Positions 47,828 through 57,725 of a DNA stretch of 64,000 nucleotides are shown in pieces; within the stretch, counting starts at the first letter, position 1, and every line of letters starts with the position of its first letter. The notes below the pieces were generated by a model. That model had not been told where the DNA came from. It ran no database searches and saw nothing but the letters and a program-made list of their open reading frames with translations. Location: assembly GCA_965200375.1 (NCBI GenBank), contig OZ241353.1, positions 1,240,001 through 1,304,000 on the forward strand, read 5' to 3'. The translations under genes and the position numbers were made by a program. Source of the DNA: VXYL01 sp965200375. Lineage in GTDB: Bacteria > Pseudomonadota > Gammaproteobacteria > Pseudomonadales > Azotimanducaceae.

Positions 47828-49840
47828 ATGCTGCGTTGGGGATTGCTTGCCACCGGCCGCATCGCCGGCAAGCTGGCGGACGCCTTGCAGGACTCCGAGA
47901 CCGCCGAACTGGCGGCCGTCGGCAGCCGCACCCAGGCCGCGGCGGACCGTTTCGCCGAGCGCTATCCCGGGGTTGCCGCCCACGGCAGCTACGAGGCGCT
48001 GCTGGCGGACGCCAACGTGGACGTCGTCTACGTCTCCACGCCGCATCCGCAGCACGCCGAGTGGACCATCAAGGCGCTGGAGGCCGGCAAGGCGGTGCTG
48101 TGCGAGAAGCCGATGGGCGTGAACCATCCGGAGGCGATGGCGATGGTGGAAACCGCGGCCTTCCACCAGCGCTTTCTGATGGAAGCGTTCATGTACCGCG
48201 CCCATCCGCAAACCGCCAAGGTGGTGGAACTGGTGCGGGACGGCGCCATCGGCGAAGTGCGGCAGCTGGACGCCAGCCACGGCTTCGCCTCGCCCTTCGA
48301 TCCCGCCAGCCGGCTGCACAGCAACGAGCTGGCCGGCGGCGGGATTCTGGACGTCGGCTGCTATCCGGTTTCCTTCGCGCGGCTGATCGCTGGCGAAGAA
48401 CCGGAGCACGTCGCCGGCTTCGCCACCCTAGGCGAGACCGGCGTGGACCGCTGGGCCTGCGCCCTGCTGCGATTTCCAAGCGGTGCGCTGGCCCGGGTGG
48501 CCACGGCCGTTTCCGTGGCGCTGGAGAACAAGGCGCGCATCTTCGGTTCCGAGGGTTCCATCCACATCGACGCGCCCTGGTTCGGTGCCGGGCCGGACGG
48601 GCGCTGGCAGTTCACGCTCGTGTGCCGTGGCCGGCAGGAGATCGTGCGCGGCACCGCCAAGCCCATCTACGTGGAGGAGGTGGACGCGGTTTCGCAAGCG
48701 CTGGCGGCCGGCAGCACCGAGAGCCCTTGCATGACGTGGGCGGACAGCTTGGGCCAGGCGCGTACGCTGGACAGGTGGCGCACGGAGGCCGGCGTGGCCT
48801 ACGGCTTCGAGCAGGCGGAACGGCAGACGACGCCGGTGCATGGCCGACCGCTGGCCGTGCGCCGCCGGGCGATGCGCTACGGGGAAGTGGCCGGCGTCGA
48901 GAAGCCCGTTTCCCGGCTGGTGATGGGCTGCGACAACCAGCCCACCGCCAAGCATGCGGCAGTGATGTGGGACAACTACTTCGAGTACGGCGGCAACGCC
49001 TTCGATACCGCCTTCATCTACGGCGGCGGGCGCATGGAGCGGCTGCTGGGGCACTGGCTGGCGAATCGCGGCGTGCGCGAGCAGGTGGCGGTGATCGGCA
49101 AGGGCGCCCACACGCCGGCGAACTTCCCGGATCGGGTGGGGCCGCAACTCGCCGAGTCTCTGGACCGCCTGCGAACGGACCATGTGGATCTGTACTTCCT
49201 GCACCGCGACAACGCCGATGTGCCGGTGGGCGAGTGGCTGGCGGCGCTGGATGCGGAACGAAGCGCCGGCCGCATCCGCGCCTACGGCGCCTCGAACTGG
49301 CCCCTGGCGCGGGTGCGGGAGGCCAACGCCTACGCTGCCGAGCACGGCCTCGCGCCGTTCGCGGCCGTCTCCAACAACTTCAGCCTGGCGCAGATGGTGG
49401 CACCGGTGTGGCCCGGCTGCGTGGCCGCCTCCACGGCGGATTGGCGCACCTGGCTGGAAGCGGAGCGGATGCCGCTGTTTCCCTGGTCCAGCCAGGCCCG
49501 AGGCTTCTTCACGGTGCGCTTCGACGCCGTGCGGCGCGAGGAGAGTTCCGGCGCGGATGTCGCGTTCGGCAGCCAGCCGAGCGACGCCGAGATGCGCCGC
49601 TGCTGGTTCTCCGAGGGGAACTTCGCCCGCCGGGCCCGGGCGGTCGAGCTGGCGGCGGAGCGGGGCGTGGTGCCCATCCAGATCGCGCTCGCCTACGTGC
49701 TGGCGCAGCCCTTCCCCTGCTTCGCCCTGATCGGCCCGCGCCTGCTGGCGGAAACGCGCAGTTCCATGGCCGCGCTGGATGTCTCCCTCACCGAGGCAGA
49801 GCGGCGCTGGCTGAATTTGGAGGCCGACGCGAGGACGTGA
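47828..49840 (+). CDS. Gfo/Idh/MocA oxidoreductase fused to aldo/keto reductase
   Basis: 670 residues; GGGGAGGA precedes ATG 47828. Residues 1-330 form a Gfo/Idh/MocA dehydrogenase: Rossmann start W-G-L-L-A-T-G-R-I-A-G-K, C-E-K-P-M-G with E-K-P at 93-95, and G-G-G-I-L-D-V-G-C-Y-P. Residues about 345-668 form an aldo/keto reductase with the full catalytic tetrad Asp393, Tyr398, Lys425, His459. Both halves look intact, and one continuous frame covers them with no internal stop. Likely couples two NAD(P)-dependent steps on a sugar or polyol; substrate unknown. Confidence 0.87.
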   Translation: MLRWGLLATGRIAGKLADALQDSETAELAAVGSRTQAAADRFAERYPGVAAHGSYEALLADANVDVVYVSTPHPQHAEWTIKALEAGKAVLCEKPMGVNHPEAMAMVETAAFHQRFLMEAFMYRAHPQTAKVVELVRDGAIGEVRQLDASHGFASPFDPASRLHSNELAGGGILDVGCYPVSFARLIAGEEPEHVAGFATLGETGVDRWACALLRFPSGALARVATAVSVALENKARIFGSEGSIHIDAPWFGAGPDGRWQFTLVCRGRQEIVRGTAKPIYVEEVDAVSQALAAGSTESPCMTWADSLGQARTLDRWRTEAGVAYGFEQAERQTTPVHGRPLAVRRRAMRYGEVAGVEKPVSRLVMGCDNQPTAKHAAVMWDNYFEYGGNAFDTAFIYGGGRMERLLGHWLANRGVREQVAVIGKGAHTPANFPDRVGPQLAESLDRLRTDHVDLYFLHRDNADVPVGEWLAALDAERSAGRIRAYGASNWPLARVREANAYAAEHGLAPFAAVSNNFSLAQMVAPVWPGCVAASTADWRTWLEAERMPLFPWSSQARGFFTVRFDAVRREESSGADVAFGSQPSDAEMRRCWFSEGNFARRARAVELAAERGVVPIQIALAYVLAQPFPCFALIGPRLLAETRSSMAALDVSLTEAERRWLNLEADART

Positions 49841-49955
49841 GGCCACGACTTCCACCCGGCGTCCTTTCGTTCGCGGCACGACGCCGTGGAAGCCGTGCGC
49901 TTTGGGTGATTCGGGGCACGGTTTCAGCGGCGCCGCTGCCGGCACATCGACCACG

Positions 49956-51638
49956 CTAGCCCGCCGGGCATGGTCGCAGCCGCGCCACGCACACCGGCAG
50001 GCCCTTGGCCAGCAGCGCCTCGATCCAAAGCCGCTGCTGGACGGAGAGCCGATCCTTCGGCCCTTTCACTTCCACGAACTGGTAGCGGCCCGGGCCTTGA
50101 ACGATGGCGAGGTCCGGGAAGCCGGACCGCCGCCCGGCCAGATCGCCGCGGATTATCGCCACGAGGGCCGAGAGGTGCGTCTCCGGCATGGCGTCGATCA
50201 TCGTGCCCAGCGCCGCCGGCGGACACCGGCGCCAGTCGAACAGCGGGTTGGCGATCCCGGCCTTGGCGGCCAAGCGATCGCGCAGCTGCGGCTTGAGCGG
50301 CGCTGCCAACGGCTCCGCGCACAAGCCTTCGCGAGCGGCGAAAAAGTCGGGCCAGCCGAGGTCCGTCGGACCGGACTGGAAGGCGTTCACGAAGGCCCCC
50401 GGTATCGGCGCGAACAGCCACTCCCAGTAGGCCAGCGCGAACAGCGCCATCGGCAGGTGGTTCTCCAGATGCCAGCCGACGCCGCCGGCTGCGGTCAGAA
50501 GCCGAAGCGCCGCCTGCTCGACGTCGCCAGGCGCTGCGACGGCGGCCGCGGGCAGGTCCAGTTCCCGTTGCGGCAGCGGCGGACGCTTTCGAGGCCGCCC
50601 GAAGCGGCGCGCGAAGTCCTGCTCCAGGGCGGACCACGGCGCGGCGCGGATTTCCCGGCGCAGCCGTTCCACGCCGGCTTCGTCGCCTAGGCGGGCGAGG
50701 ATGCGCATGCGGCGCTCCCGGGCCGGCGGCAGCGTGGACCGTCGATAGCAGGCGAGGGCCGGGTCGAGCTCGCCGCTGCGCTCCAGCGAGCGCCCGAGGC
50801 GGTTCAAGGCCCGGCAGCGGCGGCGCTCGAGCAGCCGGTGGTTTTCCGCATCCCACAAGGCCAGCAGCAGCGCGTCGATGGCGGCTCGGCAACCGCCGAT
50901 TGCCGGCTTCAGGCCCAGGGCGGCGATGGCGTCGCTGGCCTCGAGGATCTCCAGATAGCGCTGCAAGGTCGCCCGATCCGCGAACAGGCGCTGCTGCGGG
51001 GACCACGGCACGGCCTCGTAGCGGCGCACGCCGAGATCGCGCAGCACGAAGGCGACCAGGTCCCCTTCCGGGTGGCCGAAATACAGCAGCCGATAGAGGC
51101 GGAGGCGGTCCCCCTGCGCCAGCCGAAGCCACGGGGCCCGGCGCCGCAGCCGCCAGCGGCAGAAGCTGGCCGGCACGGTGGCGGCGATGCGTCCCATCAG
51201 CCCGGTCTTGGCGACACCCGCGCTCGGCACCTCGAAGAAGCACCGCCGCAGCTCGGCCGCCGTGAACAGCGGCAGCAACTCGGCCGGCGCAACCGGCGGA
51301 CAGCGTTCGACGAGGCCGGCGCCGGCCAGTTCCGCCAGCGCCGCCGAAACATCCGGCACCTCCGCATAGCGCAGACGATCCTCCCGCAGCACCGGCCGCC
51401 GCGCGACGAGGCGGGCCAAGAGGCGCAGCCCGGCCGCGGAGAGGCCCAGGATGGCGCTGCCGAAGCGCCGTTCGGCCTCGGTGAGGAGGTCCCCGTAGCG
51501 CTCGCGCACGCCGGCTACCACGACGCTCAGGTTCTCGGCGTAGTAGTGCAGCGCTGGCGCTTGCGCGGGCGCCAGGGTCGTCCGTCGCCGGGCCCACGGG
51601 GCACCGGCGCTCGACGGGGGCACAGGCTGTCTCGCCAT
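49956..51638 (-). CDS. VRR-NUC domain nuclease, FAN1-like
   Basis: 560 residues from ATG 51638 (TTG 51647 is possible). A long helical region with a DNA-binding-like middle leads to a C-terminal VRR-NUC nuclease (about 495-555): G-F-P-D-L-A-I-V then F-V-E-V-K-G-P-K-D-R-L-S-V-Q-Q-R-L-W, the PD-(D/E)xK-type core of FAN1. Length and architecture match bacterial FAN1 homologues, which cut flap or cross-linked DNA. It is divergent from argC. Confidence 0.85.
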   Translation of the reverse strand: MARQPVPPSSAGAPWARRRTTLAPAQAPALHYYAENLSVVVAGVRERYGDLLTEAERRFGSAILGLSAAGLRLLARLVARRPVLREDRLRYAEVPDVSAALAELAGAGLVERCPPVAPAELLPLFTAAELRRCFFEVPSAGVAKTGLMGRIAATVPASFCRWRLRRRAPWLRLAQGDRLRLYRLLYFGHPEGDLVAFVLRDLGVRRYEAVPWSPQQRLFADRATLQRYLEILEASDAIAALGLKPAIGGCRAAIDALLLALWDAENHRLLERRRCRALNRLGRSLERSGELDPALACYRRSTLPPARERRMRILARLGDEAGVERLRREIRAAPWSALEQDFARRFGRPRKRPPLPQRELDLPAAAVAAPGDVEQAALRLLTAAGGVGWHLENHLPMALFALAYWEWLFAPIPGAFVNAFQSGPTDLGWPDFFAAREGLCAEPLAAPLKPQLRDRLAAKAGIANPLFDWRRCPPAALGTMIDAMPETHLSALVAIIRGDLAGRRSGFPDLAIVQGPGRYQFVEVKGPKDRLSVQQRLWIEALLAKGLPVCVARLRPCPAG

Positions 51639-51732
51639 GCTCCGCAACGTCTCGTTCGCGGGCGGAGAATCCTAGCAGACTGTATGTGCTTACATGGATT
51701 CGCATCCAACGCAGCCTGGCGGCCCGCTGCCC

Positions 51733-51738
51733 TATAAT
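51733..51738 (+). promoter_or_regulatory. Perfect TATAAT element before argC
   Basis: A perfect -10 hexamer lies 31 nt before TTG 51769. No convincing -35 is found 16-18 bp upstream. It would fall inside the coding sequence if the ATG at 51694 were used, which argues for the TTG start. Confidence 0.35.
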
Positions 51739-51768
51739 CCCGCCGCTTGTCCAACCCCGGCGAACACG

Positions 51769-52704
51769 TTGCTCCCTCGGGTATTCATCGACGGCCAGGC
51801 CGGCACCACGGGCCTGGCGCTGGCCCAGCGACTGGCGCGGCATGGCGGCATCGAGGTGCTCGGCATCGCCGAGTGCGCCCGCAAGGACGCCGAGGCGCGG
51901 CGGCAGGCATTCGCGCAAGCGGACGTGGTGGCGCTCTGCCTGCCGGACGACGCGGCCCGGGAGGCCGTGGCGCTGGCGCCCAAGGCGCGGTTTCTGGACG
52001 CCAGCACCGCGCACCGGGTGGCCGACGGCTGGACCTACGGGTTGCCGGAGCTCGCGCCGGGCCAGAGACAGCGCATTGGCGATGCCGCTCGAGTGGCCAA
52101 CCCCGGCTGCTATCCCACCGGCTTCGTGCTTGCCGTGCGGCCGCTGGTCGACGCCGGTGTGCTGGCGCCGTCGGCGCCGCTGCGGGCGAACGCCGTCTCC
52201 GGCTACTCCGGCGGCGGCAAGGCGCTCATCGCCCAGTACGCCGGAACCGAACGCTGCCCGTCGCCGGTGCGGGCCTACGGCCTTTCCCTGGACCACAAGC
52301 ACTTGCCGGAAATGCGCGCGTTCGCCGGCATCGATCATGCGCCGCTCTTCGCGCCGGCGGTCGGCCCCTACTACAGCGGCATGATCGTGCAGGTGGGCTT
52401 GTTCGCCAGCGAACTGGACGGCGATGCCGCGACGGTACACCGCGTCCTCCAGGAGCGGTATGCCGACGAGCCCTTCGTCCACGTGCCGGAACTGAACCCG
52501 GACGCCGGCGTCCTGGAGGACGGTTTTCTTTCTCCCGCTGCCCGCAACAGCAGCAACCATCTGGACATTCTGGTGTTCGGCCGGGCCGAGCAGGTGCTCC
52601 TCGTCAGCCGCTTCGACAACCTTGGCAAAGGCGCTGCCGGGGCGGCGGTGCAGAACCTGAACCTGATGCTGGGCCTGCCGGAGACGATGGGGCTGGAGAC
52701 GTGA
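51769..52704 (+). CDS. argC: N-acetyl-gamma-glutamyl-phosphate reductase, type 2
   Basis: 311 residues from TTG 51769, which fits the usual type-2 length and begins just before R-V-F-I-D-G-Q-A-G-T-T-G, the NADP-binding start of that class. Catalytic Cys114 lies in N-P-G-C-Y-P-T-G. Also S-G-Y-S-G-G-G-K and H-K-H-L-P-E-M. Reduces N-acetylglutamyl phosphate to the semialdehyde in arginine synthesis. An ATG at 51694 would add 25 residues with no similarity. No other arg gene is adjacent. Confidence 0.9.
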   Translation: MLPRVFIDGQAGTTGLALAQRLARHGGIEVLGIAECARKDAEARRQAFAQADVVALCLPDDAAREAVALAPKARFLDASTAHRVADGWTYGLPELAPGQRQRIGDAARVANPGCYPTGFVLAVRPLVDAGVLAPSAPLRANAVSGYSGGGKALIAQYAGTERCPSPVRAYGLSLDHKHLPEMRAFAGIDHAPLFAPAVGPYYSGMIVQVGLFASELDGDAATVHRVLQERYADEPFVHVPELNPDAGVLEDGFLSPAARNSSNHLDILVFGRAEQVLLVSRFDNLGKGAAGAAVQNLNLMLGLPETMGLET

Positions 52705-52748
52705 GCGCACCTTGGCCCTTGGCATCGCCACTTGAGTAGCATCCGCCC

Positions 52749-53981
52749 ATGACCACCCGCCAAGCCCTCGAGCAGGAGTTCCAAGCCTTGCGCGGCGCCA
52801 ATCTGGCGCTGGACCTCACCCGCGGCAAGCCGGCGCCGGAGCAGCTGGACCTTGCCAACGCGCTCGATGGGCAGCTCGCCGGAGACTACCGCGCCGAGGA
52901 CGGCACGGACGTGCGCAACTACGGCCTTCTGCGGGGAATTCCAGAAGCCCGCAGGCTTGGGGCGCGGTTTCTGGACCTCCGCCCGGAGGAGGTGATCGCC
53001 GGCGGCAACTCCAGCCTGACGCTGATGTTCCACGTGCTGGACGCGGCCATGAACGCGGGCCTCCTCGGCCCTCCCTGGAGGGAAGCCGGCACACCCAAGG
53101 CCATCTGCCCGGTACCGGGCTACGACCGGCACTTCACCCTCGCCGACGCGCTTGGCATGGAACTCGAGACGGTGCCGATGGCGGCCGCCGGGCCGGACAT
53201 GGACGCCGTCGAGGCCCTCGTGGCAAACGACGACGCGGTGCGCTGCATCTGGTGCGTACCGAAGTACGCCAACCCCACCGGCTGCGTCTACTCGCCGGAG
53301 ACCGTGCAGCGCCTTGCGGAACTGCCAGCCAAGGCGGCACGGCCTTTCCTGGTGCTGTGGGACAACGCCTACGCCGTCCACGACTTCGAGTTTCCGGCGG
53401 CGCGCCTCGAACCCATCCTGCCGCTGGCCCGGGCCGCCGGCGCCGCCGACGGCATCGCCATGTTCGCGTCCACGTCGAAGGTCACCTTCGCCACCGGAGG
53501 CATCGCGTTCCTCGGCGGCACGGAGGCGTTTCTGGCGGCCATGGAGCGGCGTCTCTCGATCCTGATGATCGGGGCGGACAAGGTGAACCAGCTCCGCCAC
53601 GCCCGGTTCCTCGAGGGCCGGCTCGAGGAACACATGCGCGCCCATGCGAACCTGGTACGCCCGAAGTTCGAAGCGGTGCAGCGGGGCCTGGAACGCGGCC
53701 TAGCAGGCACGGATCTGGCCACCTGGACGCGGCCCCGAGGCGGCTACTTCGTCTCCCTGGATACCCGCCCCGGCCTTGCCAGCAGCACCGTGGCGCTGGC
53801 CAAGGAGCTTGGCGTCGCCCTGACGCCGGCGGGGGCCACGTTCCCCCACGGCGTCGATCCGGAGGACCGCAACATCCGCATCGCGCCTACCTTCGCCACG
53901 CTGGCGGAGGTGGAGGCCGGCGTCGAAGTGCTGGCGCTGTGCATCCGGCTGGCAGCGGCCCGGCAGCAGGCCGCACCGTGA
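52749..53981 (+). CDS. Aminotransferase class I/II (MocR-type aspartate aminotransferase-like)
   Basis: 410 residues, ATG 52749, 44 nt after argC. PLP fold type I: L-D-L-T-R-G-K-P-A-P-E-Q-L near the N-terminus, R-N-Y-G-L-L-R-G-I-P-E-A, N-P-T-G-C at the cofactor region and catalytic Lys244 in S-T-S-K-V-T-F-A-T-G-G. Closest to the unusual aspartate aminotransferases lacking a fused regulator domain. Likely transfers amino groups between Asp/aromatic amino acids and 2-oxoglutarate. Confidence 0.85.
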   Translation: MTTRQALEQEFQALRGANLALDLTRGKPAPEQLDLANALDGQLAGDYRAEDGTDVRNYGLLRGIPEARRLGARFLDLRPEEVIAGGNSSLTLMFHVLDAAMNAGLLGPPWREAGTPKAICPVPGYDRHFTLADALGMELETVPMAAAGPDMDAVEALVANDDAVRCIWCVPKYANPTGCVYSPETVQRLAELPAKAARPFLVLWDNAYAVHDFEFPAARLEPILPLARAAGAADGIAMFASTSKVTFATGGIAFLGGTEAFLAAMERRLSILMIGADKVNQLRHARFLEGRLEEHMRAHANLVRPKFEAVQRGLERGLAGTDLATWTRPRGGYFVSLDTRPGLASSTVALAKELGVALTPAGATFPHGVDPEDRNIRIAPTFATLAEVEAGVEVLALCIRLAAARQQAAP

Positions 53982-54024
53982 GCCGCCGCCTGCCGCCCCA
54001 AGCGCAGACCGGCGACGCAACGGC

Positions 54025-55176
54025 ATGAGCGAGGAGGTCGCCTTCGACGAACTGGCGCTGCCGCAGCCGGTGCTCGCCGCCATCGCGGATCTCGGCTTCC
54101 ACCGCTGCACGCCGATCCAGGGCGAGGTGCTGCCCTACAGCCTCTCGGACTACGATGTGACCGGCCAGGCGCAGACCGGCACCGGCAAGACGGCGGCGTT
54201 CCTAGTGACCATCCTGGCCCGCCAGCTGGAGTTTCCCCGAACGCGTCCGGCGCTGCCGGGCGTGGCGCGGTCGCTGGTGCTGGCGCCCACCCGGGAGCTG
54301 GCCATGCAGATCGAGGCGGACGCGCGGGATCTGGCGAAGTACACCGGCGCCCGCATCGTCTGCGTGATGGGCGGCATCGACTACGACCGCCAGCGCCGCC
54401 TGCTGCGGGAGGGGCCCATCGACATCCTGGTGGCCACCCCGGGACGTCTCATCGACTTCACGCAGCAGCGCCTGGCGCAGCTCGGCCAAGTGGAGGTGCT
54501 GGTGATCGACGAAGCGGACCGGATGCTGGACATGGGCTTCATCCCGGACGTGCGCCGCATCGTCTACCAGACGCCGAAGAAGCGCGAGCGGCAGACGATG
54601 TTCTTCAGCGCCACCTTCAACGACGACGTGATGAACCTGGCGACGCAGTGGACGCTGGACCCGGTGCATGTGGCCATCAGGCCGGAGGCGCCGGCGGTGG
54701 ACACCGTCGATCAGCACTTCTGGGCGCTGCCGAGGGACCGCAAGCGCGCGACCCTGCTGGCCTTCGTGCGCAAGCACGAGCCCGACCACACGCTGGTGTT
54801 CGTGAACCGGCGCGATCAGGCGCACCGGCTGGTCTCGTTCCTGCGCGACCGGGGCGTCGAGTGCGAGGGGCTGGCCGGCGACATCCCCCAGCGCAAGCGC
54901 CTGTCGACCATGCAGCGCTTCAAGGACGGCAAGACCAATCTCGTGGTCGCCACCGACGTCGCCGGGCGCGGCATCCACGTGGAAGGCATCAGCCACGTCA
55001 TCAACTACGACCTGCCCGAGGATGCGGAGGACTACGTGCATCGCATCGGCCGCACCGGGCGCGCCGGGGCCAGCGGCGTCTCCATCAGCTTCGTGTCCGA
55101 AGACGACGCCTTCGATCTGCCCGCCATCGAAGCCCTGCTGGGCCACCCGATCCAGACCACCCAGCCGGAGCTGTAG
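54025..55176 (+). CDS. rhlB: DEAD-box ATP-dependent RNA helicase, RhlB-like
   Basis: 383 residues with the ordered helicase motifs: Q motif (F-H-R-C-T-P-I-Q), A-Q-T-G-T-G-K-T, P-T-R-E-L, V-I-D-E-A-D-R-M, S-A-T, V-A-T-D-V-A-G-R-G-I and H-R-I-G-R-T-G-R. It lacks the long basic tail of RhlE/DeaD, favouring RhlB. RhlB unwinds structured RNA within the degradosome in Gammaproteobacteria. Symbol inferred from motif pattern and tail length. Confidence 0.88.
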   Translation: MSEEVAFDELALPQPVLAAIADLGFHRCTPIQGEVLPYSLSDYDVTGQAQTGTGKTAAFLVTILARQLEFPRTRPALPGVARSLVLAPTRELAMQIEADARDLAKYTGARIVCVMGGIDYDRQRRLLREGPIDILVATPGRLIDFTQQRLAQLGQVEVLVIDEADRMLDMGFIPDVRRIVYQTPKKRERQTMFFSATFNDDVMNLATQWTLDPVHVAIRPEAPAVDTVDQHFWALPRDRKRATLLAFVRKHEPDHTLVFVNRRDQAHRLVSFLRDRGVECEGLAGDIPQRKRLSTMQRFKDGKTNLVVATDVAGRGIHVEGISHVINYDLPEDAEDYVHRIGRTGRAGASGVSISFVSEDDAFDLPAIEALLGHPIQTTQPEL

Positions 55177-55205
55177 CCGCGGCGCCGCGGCCCTCGGAGA
55201 ACGCG

Positions 55206-56291
55206 ATGTCCGACGAGTCGCCAGCGACTGCCGCAGCGCCCCGGCGCGCGGCGCTCGTGACGCTGGCGGCGCTGGTGGTGATCTGCGCCGGGGTCAAGGC
55301 CGCCGAGCAGCTCATGGTGCCGTTTCTGCTGGCGGCCTTCATCGCCACCATCGCGGCCACGCCGGTGTTCTGGCTGCAGCAGCGGCTCAAGCTGCCGGTG
55401 GGCATCGCCATCGCCTTGGTGGTGCTGGCGCTGGTGGTGGCGCTGCTCGGCGTAGGGGCGCTCATCACCCAGTCCGTGGCGGATTTCCAGCAGCAGCTGC
55501 CAGCCTACAAGGCGCGGCTTGGGGATTTCGAGAAGCAGGCGGCGGCACTGCTGGCGCCCTTCGGTCTGGACGCCGCGGCCCTGCCGAGCCTGGACCCGCA
55601 GCAAGCGCTTGCCTTCGCCGGCCAGGTGCTGGCGAGTCTCGGCGGCACCCTCGCCAATGGCTTCGTGATCCTGCTGACGGTGATCTTCATTCTCGCCGAG
55701 GCAACCTCCTTCCCGGCCAAGCTGCGCACGGTGCTGGCCGAACCGGCCCGGGACCTGCCGCACTTCGAGCGCTTCGCCGCCAACGTGAACCGCTACATCG
55801 CCATCAAGACCTCGGTGAGCCTCGGCACCGGCGTGTTCGTCGGCGTGGCGATGTGGATCATCGGCGTGGACTACCCGATCCTGTGGGGCGTGCTGGCGTT
55901 CCTGCTGAACTACGTGCCCACCATCGGCAGCATCCTGGCCGCGGTGCCGCCGGTGCTGCTGGCGTTCATCCAGATCGGCCTGGCCGGCGTCGCCGCCACG
56001 GCGGTGGTGTTTCTCATCGTCAACGTGGTGATGGGCAACGTGGTGGAGCCGCGTTTCATGGGCCGCAGCCTCGGTCTCTCCACGCTGGTGGTGTTCCTGT
56101 CGCTGGTGTTCTGGAACTGGATGCTCGGCCCGGTGGGCATGCTGCTGTCGGTGCCGCTGACGATGACCATGAAGATCGCCCTGGAGGCCAACCCCGCCAC
56201 CGAGTGGGTGGCGCATCTGCTGGACCCGGCCGAGAGCCGCCGCGAGGCCGCTTCGGCTGCGCCGGCGGCCACGGACCCGCCGCCGCGGTGA
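55206..56291 (+). CDS. AI-2E family transporter (PerM/TqsA-like)
   Basis: 361 residues, ATG 55206 with GGAGA upstream. Seven to eight membrane helices; a central soluble-looking stretch (about 95-145); the C-terminal conserved part W-G-V-L-A-F-L-L-N-Y-V-P-T-I-G-S and V-E-P-R-F-M-G. Members export autoinducer-2, Na+ or other small solutes; which one is not evident. Its stop overlaps the hisC GTG (GTGA). Confidence 0.85.
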   Translation: MSDESPATAAAPRRAALVTLAALVVICAGVKAAEQLMVPFLLAAFIATIAATPVFWLQQRLKLPVGIAIALVVLALVVALLGVGALITQSVADFQQQLPAYKARLGDFEKQAAALLAPFGLDAAALPSLDPQQALAFAGQVLASLGGTLANGFVILLTVIFILAEATSFPAKLRTVLAEPARDLPHFERFAANVNRYIAIKTSVSLGTGVFVGVAMWIIGVDYPILWGVLAFLLNYVPTIGSILAAVPPVLLAFIQIGLAGVAATAVVFLIVNVVMGNVVEPRFMGRSLGLSTLVVFLSLVFWNWMLGPVGMLLSVPLTMTMKIALEANPATEWVAHLLDPAESRREAASAAPAATDPPPR

Positions 56292-57385
56292 GCTACGAGA
56301 GCAAGCGCATTCGGAGCCTTGCCGGCTACGTCTACGGCGAGCAGCCGCCCGACCGGGAGGTGATCAAGCTCAACACCAACGAGGCGGCGTTTCCGCCGTC
56401 GCCAGCGGTGGCGCGGGCGCTGGCGGAGTTCGACGCCGCGGACCTGCGCCGCTATCCGCCAGCCACCGCGGACCCGCTGCGCCGCCAGGTCGCGGAGCTG
56501 CTGGGGCTGGACGTGGCGCAGGTGGTGGCGACCAATGGCGGCGACGAGGGGCTGCGGCTGGCGATGGCCACCTTCGTGGACGCCGGCATGGCGGTGGGTC
56601 TGGCGACGCCGGGCTACTCCCTCTATCCGGTGCTGGCCGCCATCCAGGGGGGGCGAGCGGCCGAGGCACCGCTGGCGGCGGACTGGCTGCCGCCGGCGGA
56701 CTTCGGGGCGCGGATGAACGCCGCCGACGCCAGGCTGGTGTGCTTGGCGAACCCCCACGCGCCCTCCGGCGCGCTGCTGCCCGCCGAGGCGGTGGGCGCT
56801 CTCGCCGAGACCCTGCGCGGGGTGCTGCTGGTGGACGAAGCCTACGTGGACTTCGTCGCGCCGGCCCGGCGCCACAGCCTGCTGCCGCTTCTGGCCCGGC
56901 ACGACAACCTGCTGCTGCTGCGCACCTTGTCCAAGGGCCATGCGCTGGCCGGCATCCGCGTGGGCCTGCTGCTCGGCAGCGCCAGCCTCGTCGAACCCAT
57001 CCGCACCAAGACCCGCGACAGCTTCAACGTGGACGCCGTCGCCCAGCGGCTCGCCAGCGCCGCGCTGGGCGACCGGGGCTACGTGGAGGCGCGCTGGGAC
57101 GAAACCCGCCGCGAGCGGCGGCGACTGGCGGCGAAGCTCGAGGAGCTTGGCTTCCAGGTTGCGCCTTCCGAGGCCAACTTCGTGCTGGCCAGAACGCCCC
57201 CCGGAAGCTGCGCCGCGGCGCTGCAACGGCGCCTTCGGGGTCGCAAGGTGCTGGTGCGCCACTTCGACGCACCGCGGCTGGCGGACTGCCTGCGCATCAC
57301 CGTCGGCACCAGCGAGCAGACCGACGCGCTGATCGACGCGCTGGCGGCTGCGGCGGCGACGACGACCAGCGCCACCGCGGCGTAG
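56288..57385 (+). CDS. hisC: Histidinol-phosphate aminotransferase
   Basis: 365 residues from GTG 56288, overlapping the transporter stop. Fold type I PLP enzyme: I-K-L-N-T-N-E-A-A-F-P-P-S-P, G-G-D-E-G-L-R, A-N-P-H-A-P-S-G, V-D-E-A-Y-V-D-F, catalytic Lys216 in R-T-L-S-K-G-H-A-L-A-G-I-R-V-G. Converts imidazole-acetol phosphate to histidinol phosphate. It is separated from other his genes, so a related aminotransferase role (for example on aromatic amino acids) cannot be excluded. Confidence 0.88.
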   Translation: MSYESKRIRSLAGYVYGEQPPDREVIKLNTNEAAFPPSPAVARALAEFDAADLRRYPPATADPLRRQVAELLGLDVAQVVATNGGDEGLRLAMATFVDAGMAVGLATPGYSLYPVLAAIQGGRAAEAPLAADWLPPADFGARMNAADARLVCLANPHAPSGALLPAEAVGALAETLRGVLLVDEAYVDFVAPARRHSLLPLLARHDNLLLLRTLSKGHALAGIRVGLLLGSASLVEPIRTKTRDSFNVDAVAQRLASAALGDRGYVEARWDETRRERRRLAAKLEELGFQVAPSEANFVLARTPPGSCAAALQRRLRGRKVLVRHFDAPRLADCLRITVGTSEQTDALIDALAAAAATTTSATAA

Positions 57386-57725
57386 CCGGGCGGGGTTCCT
57401 GCCGAGAAACGCTTGGCGATGTCCTTTGGATTGCGAACGTGCGGATTGTTTTCGATGTGTTCGCGTATCTCGCCATTGGAGTTCCGCCAGTCTCGTTGCT
57501 GCGCCAAAGTTCCACAAGCGGCAATCGCAGCCCTAAGCTCGTCTCTGCGAATCCTGCCGGTGGGTGCTTCGATTGACGCCATTTTTTCTCGTTGCGGGCA
57601 AGGCTTGCATCGGTTGGAAACCGCGTTGCCAGTATGCCTTGAGAGCGCCCTGGGTGGCACTGGCGAAGCAAGCGCTTTCGACTCTAGGCGTCTTGCCTAC
57701 AACGCGGTTTTTCTTGCGACGAAAA

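Noticed and set aside
57386..57582. Minus-strand frame starting at 57582 with a protein-like first 65 residues
   Set aside because: It has no stop before running antisense through hisC and only a weak upstream purine stretch; mentioned in the gap entry but not called as a gene.
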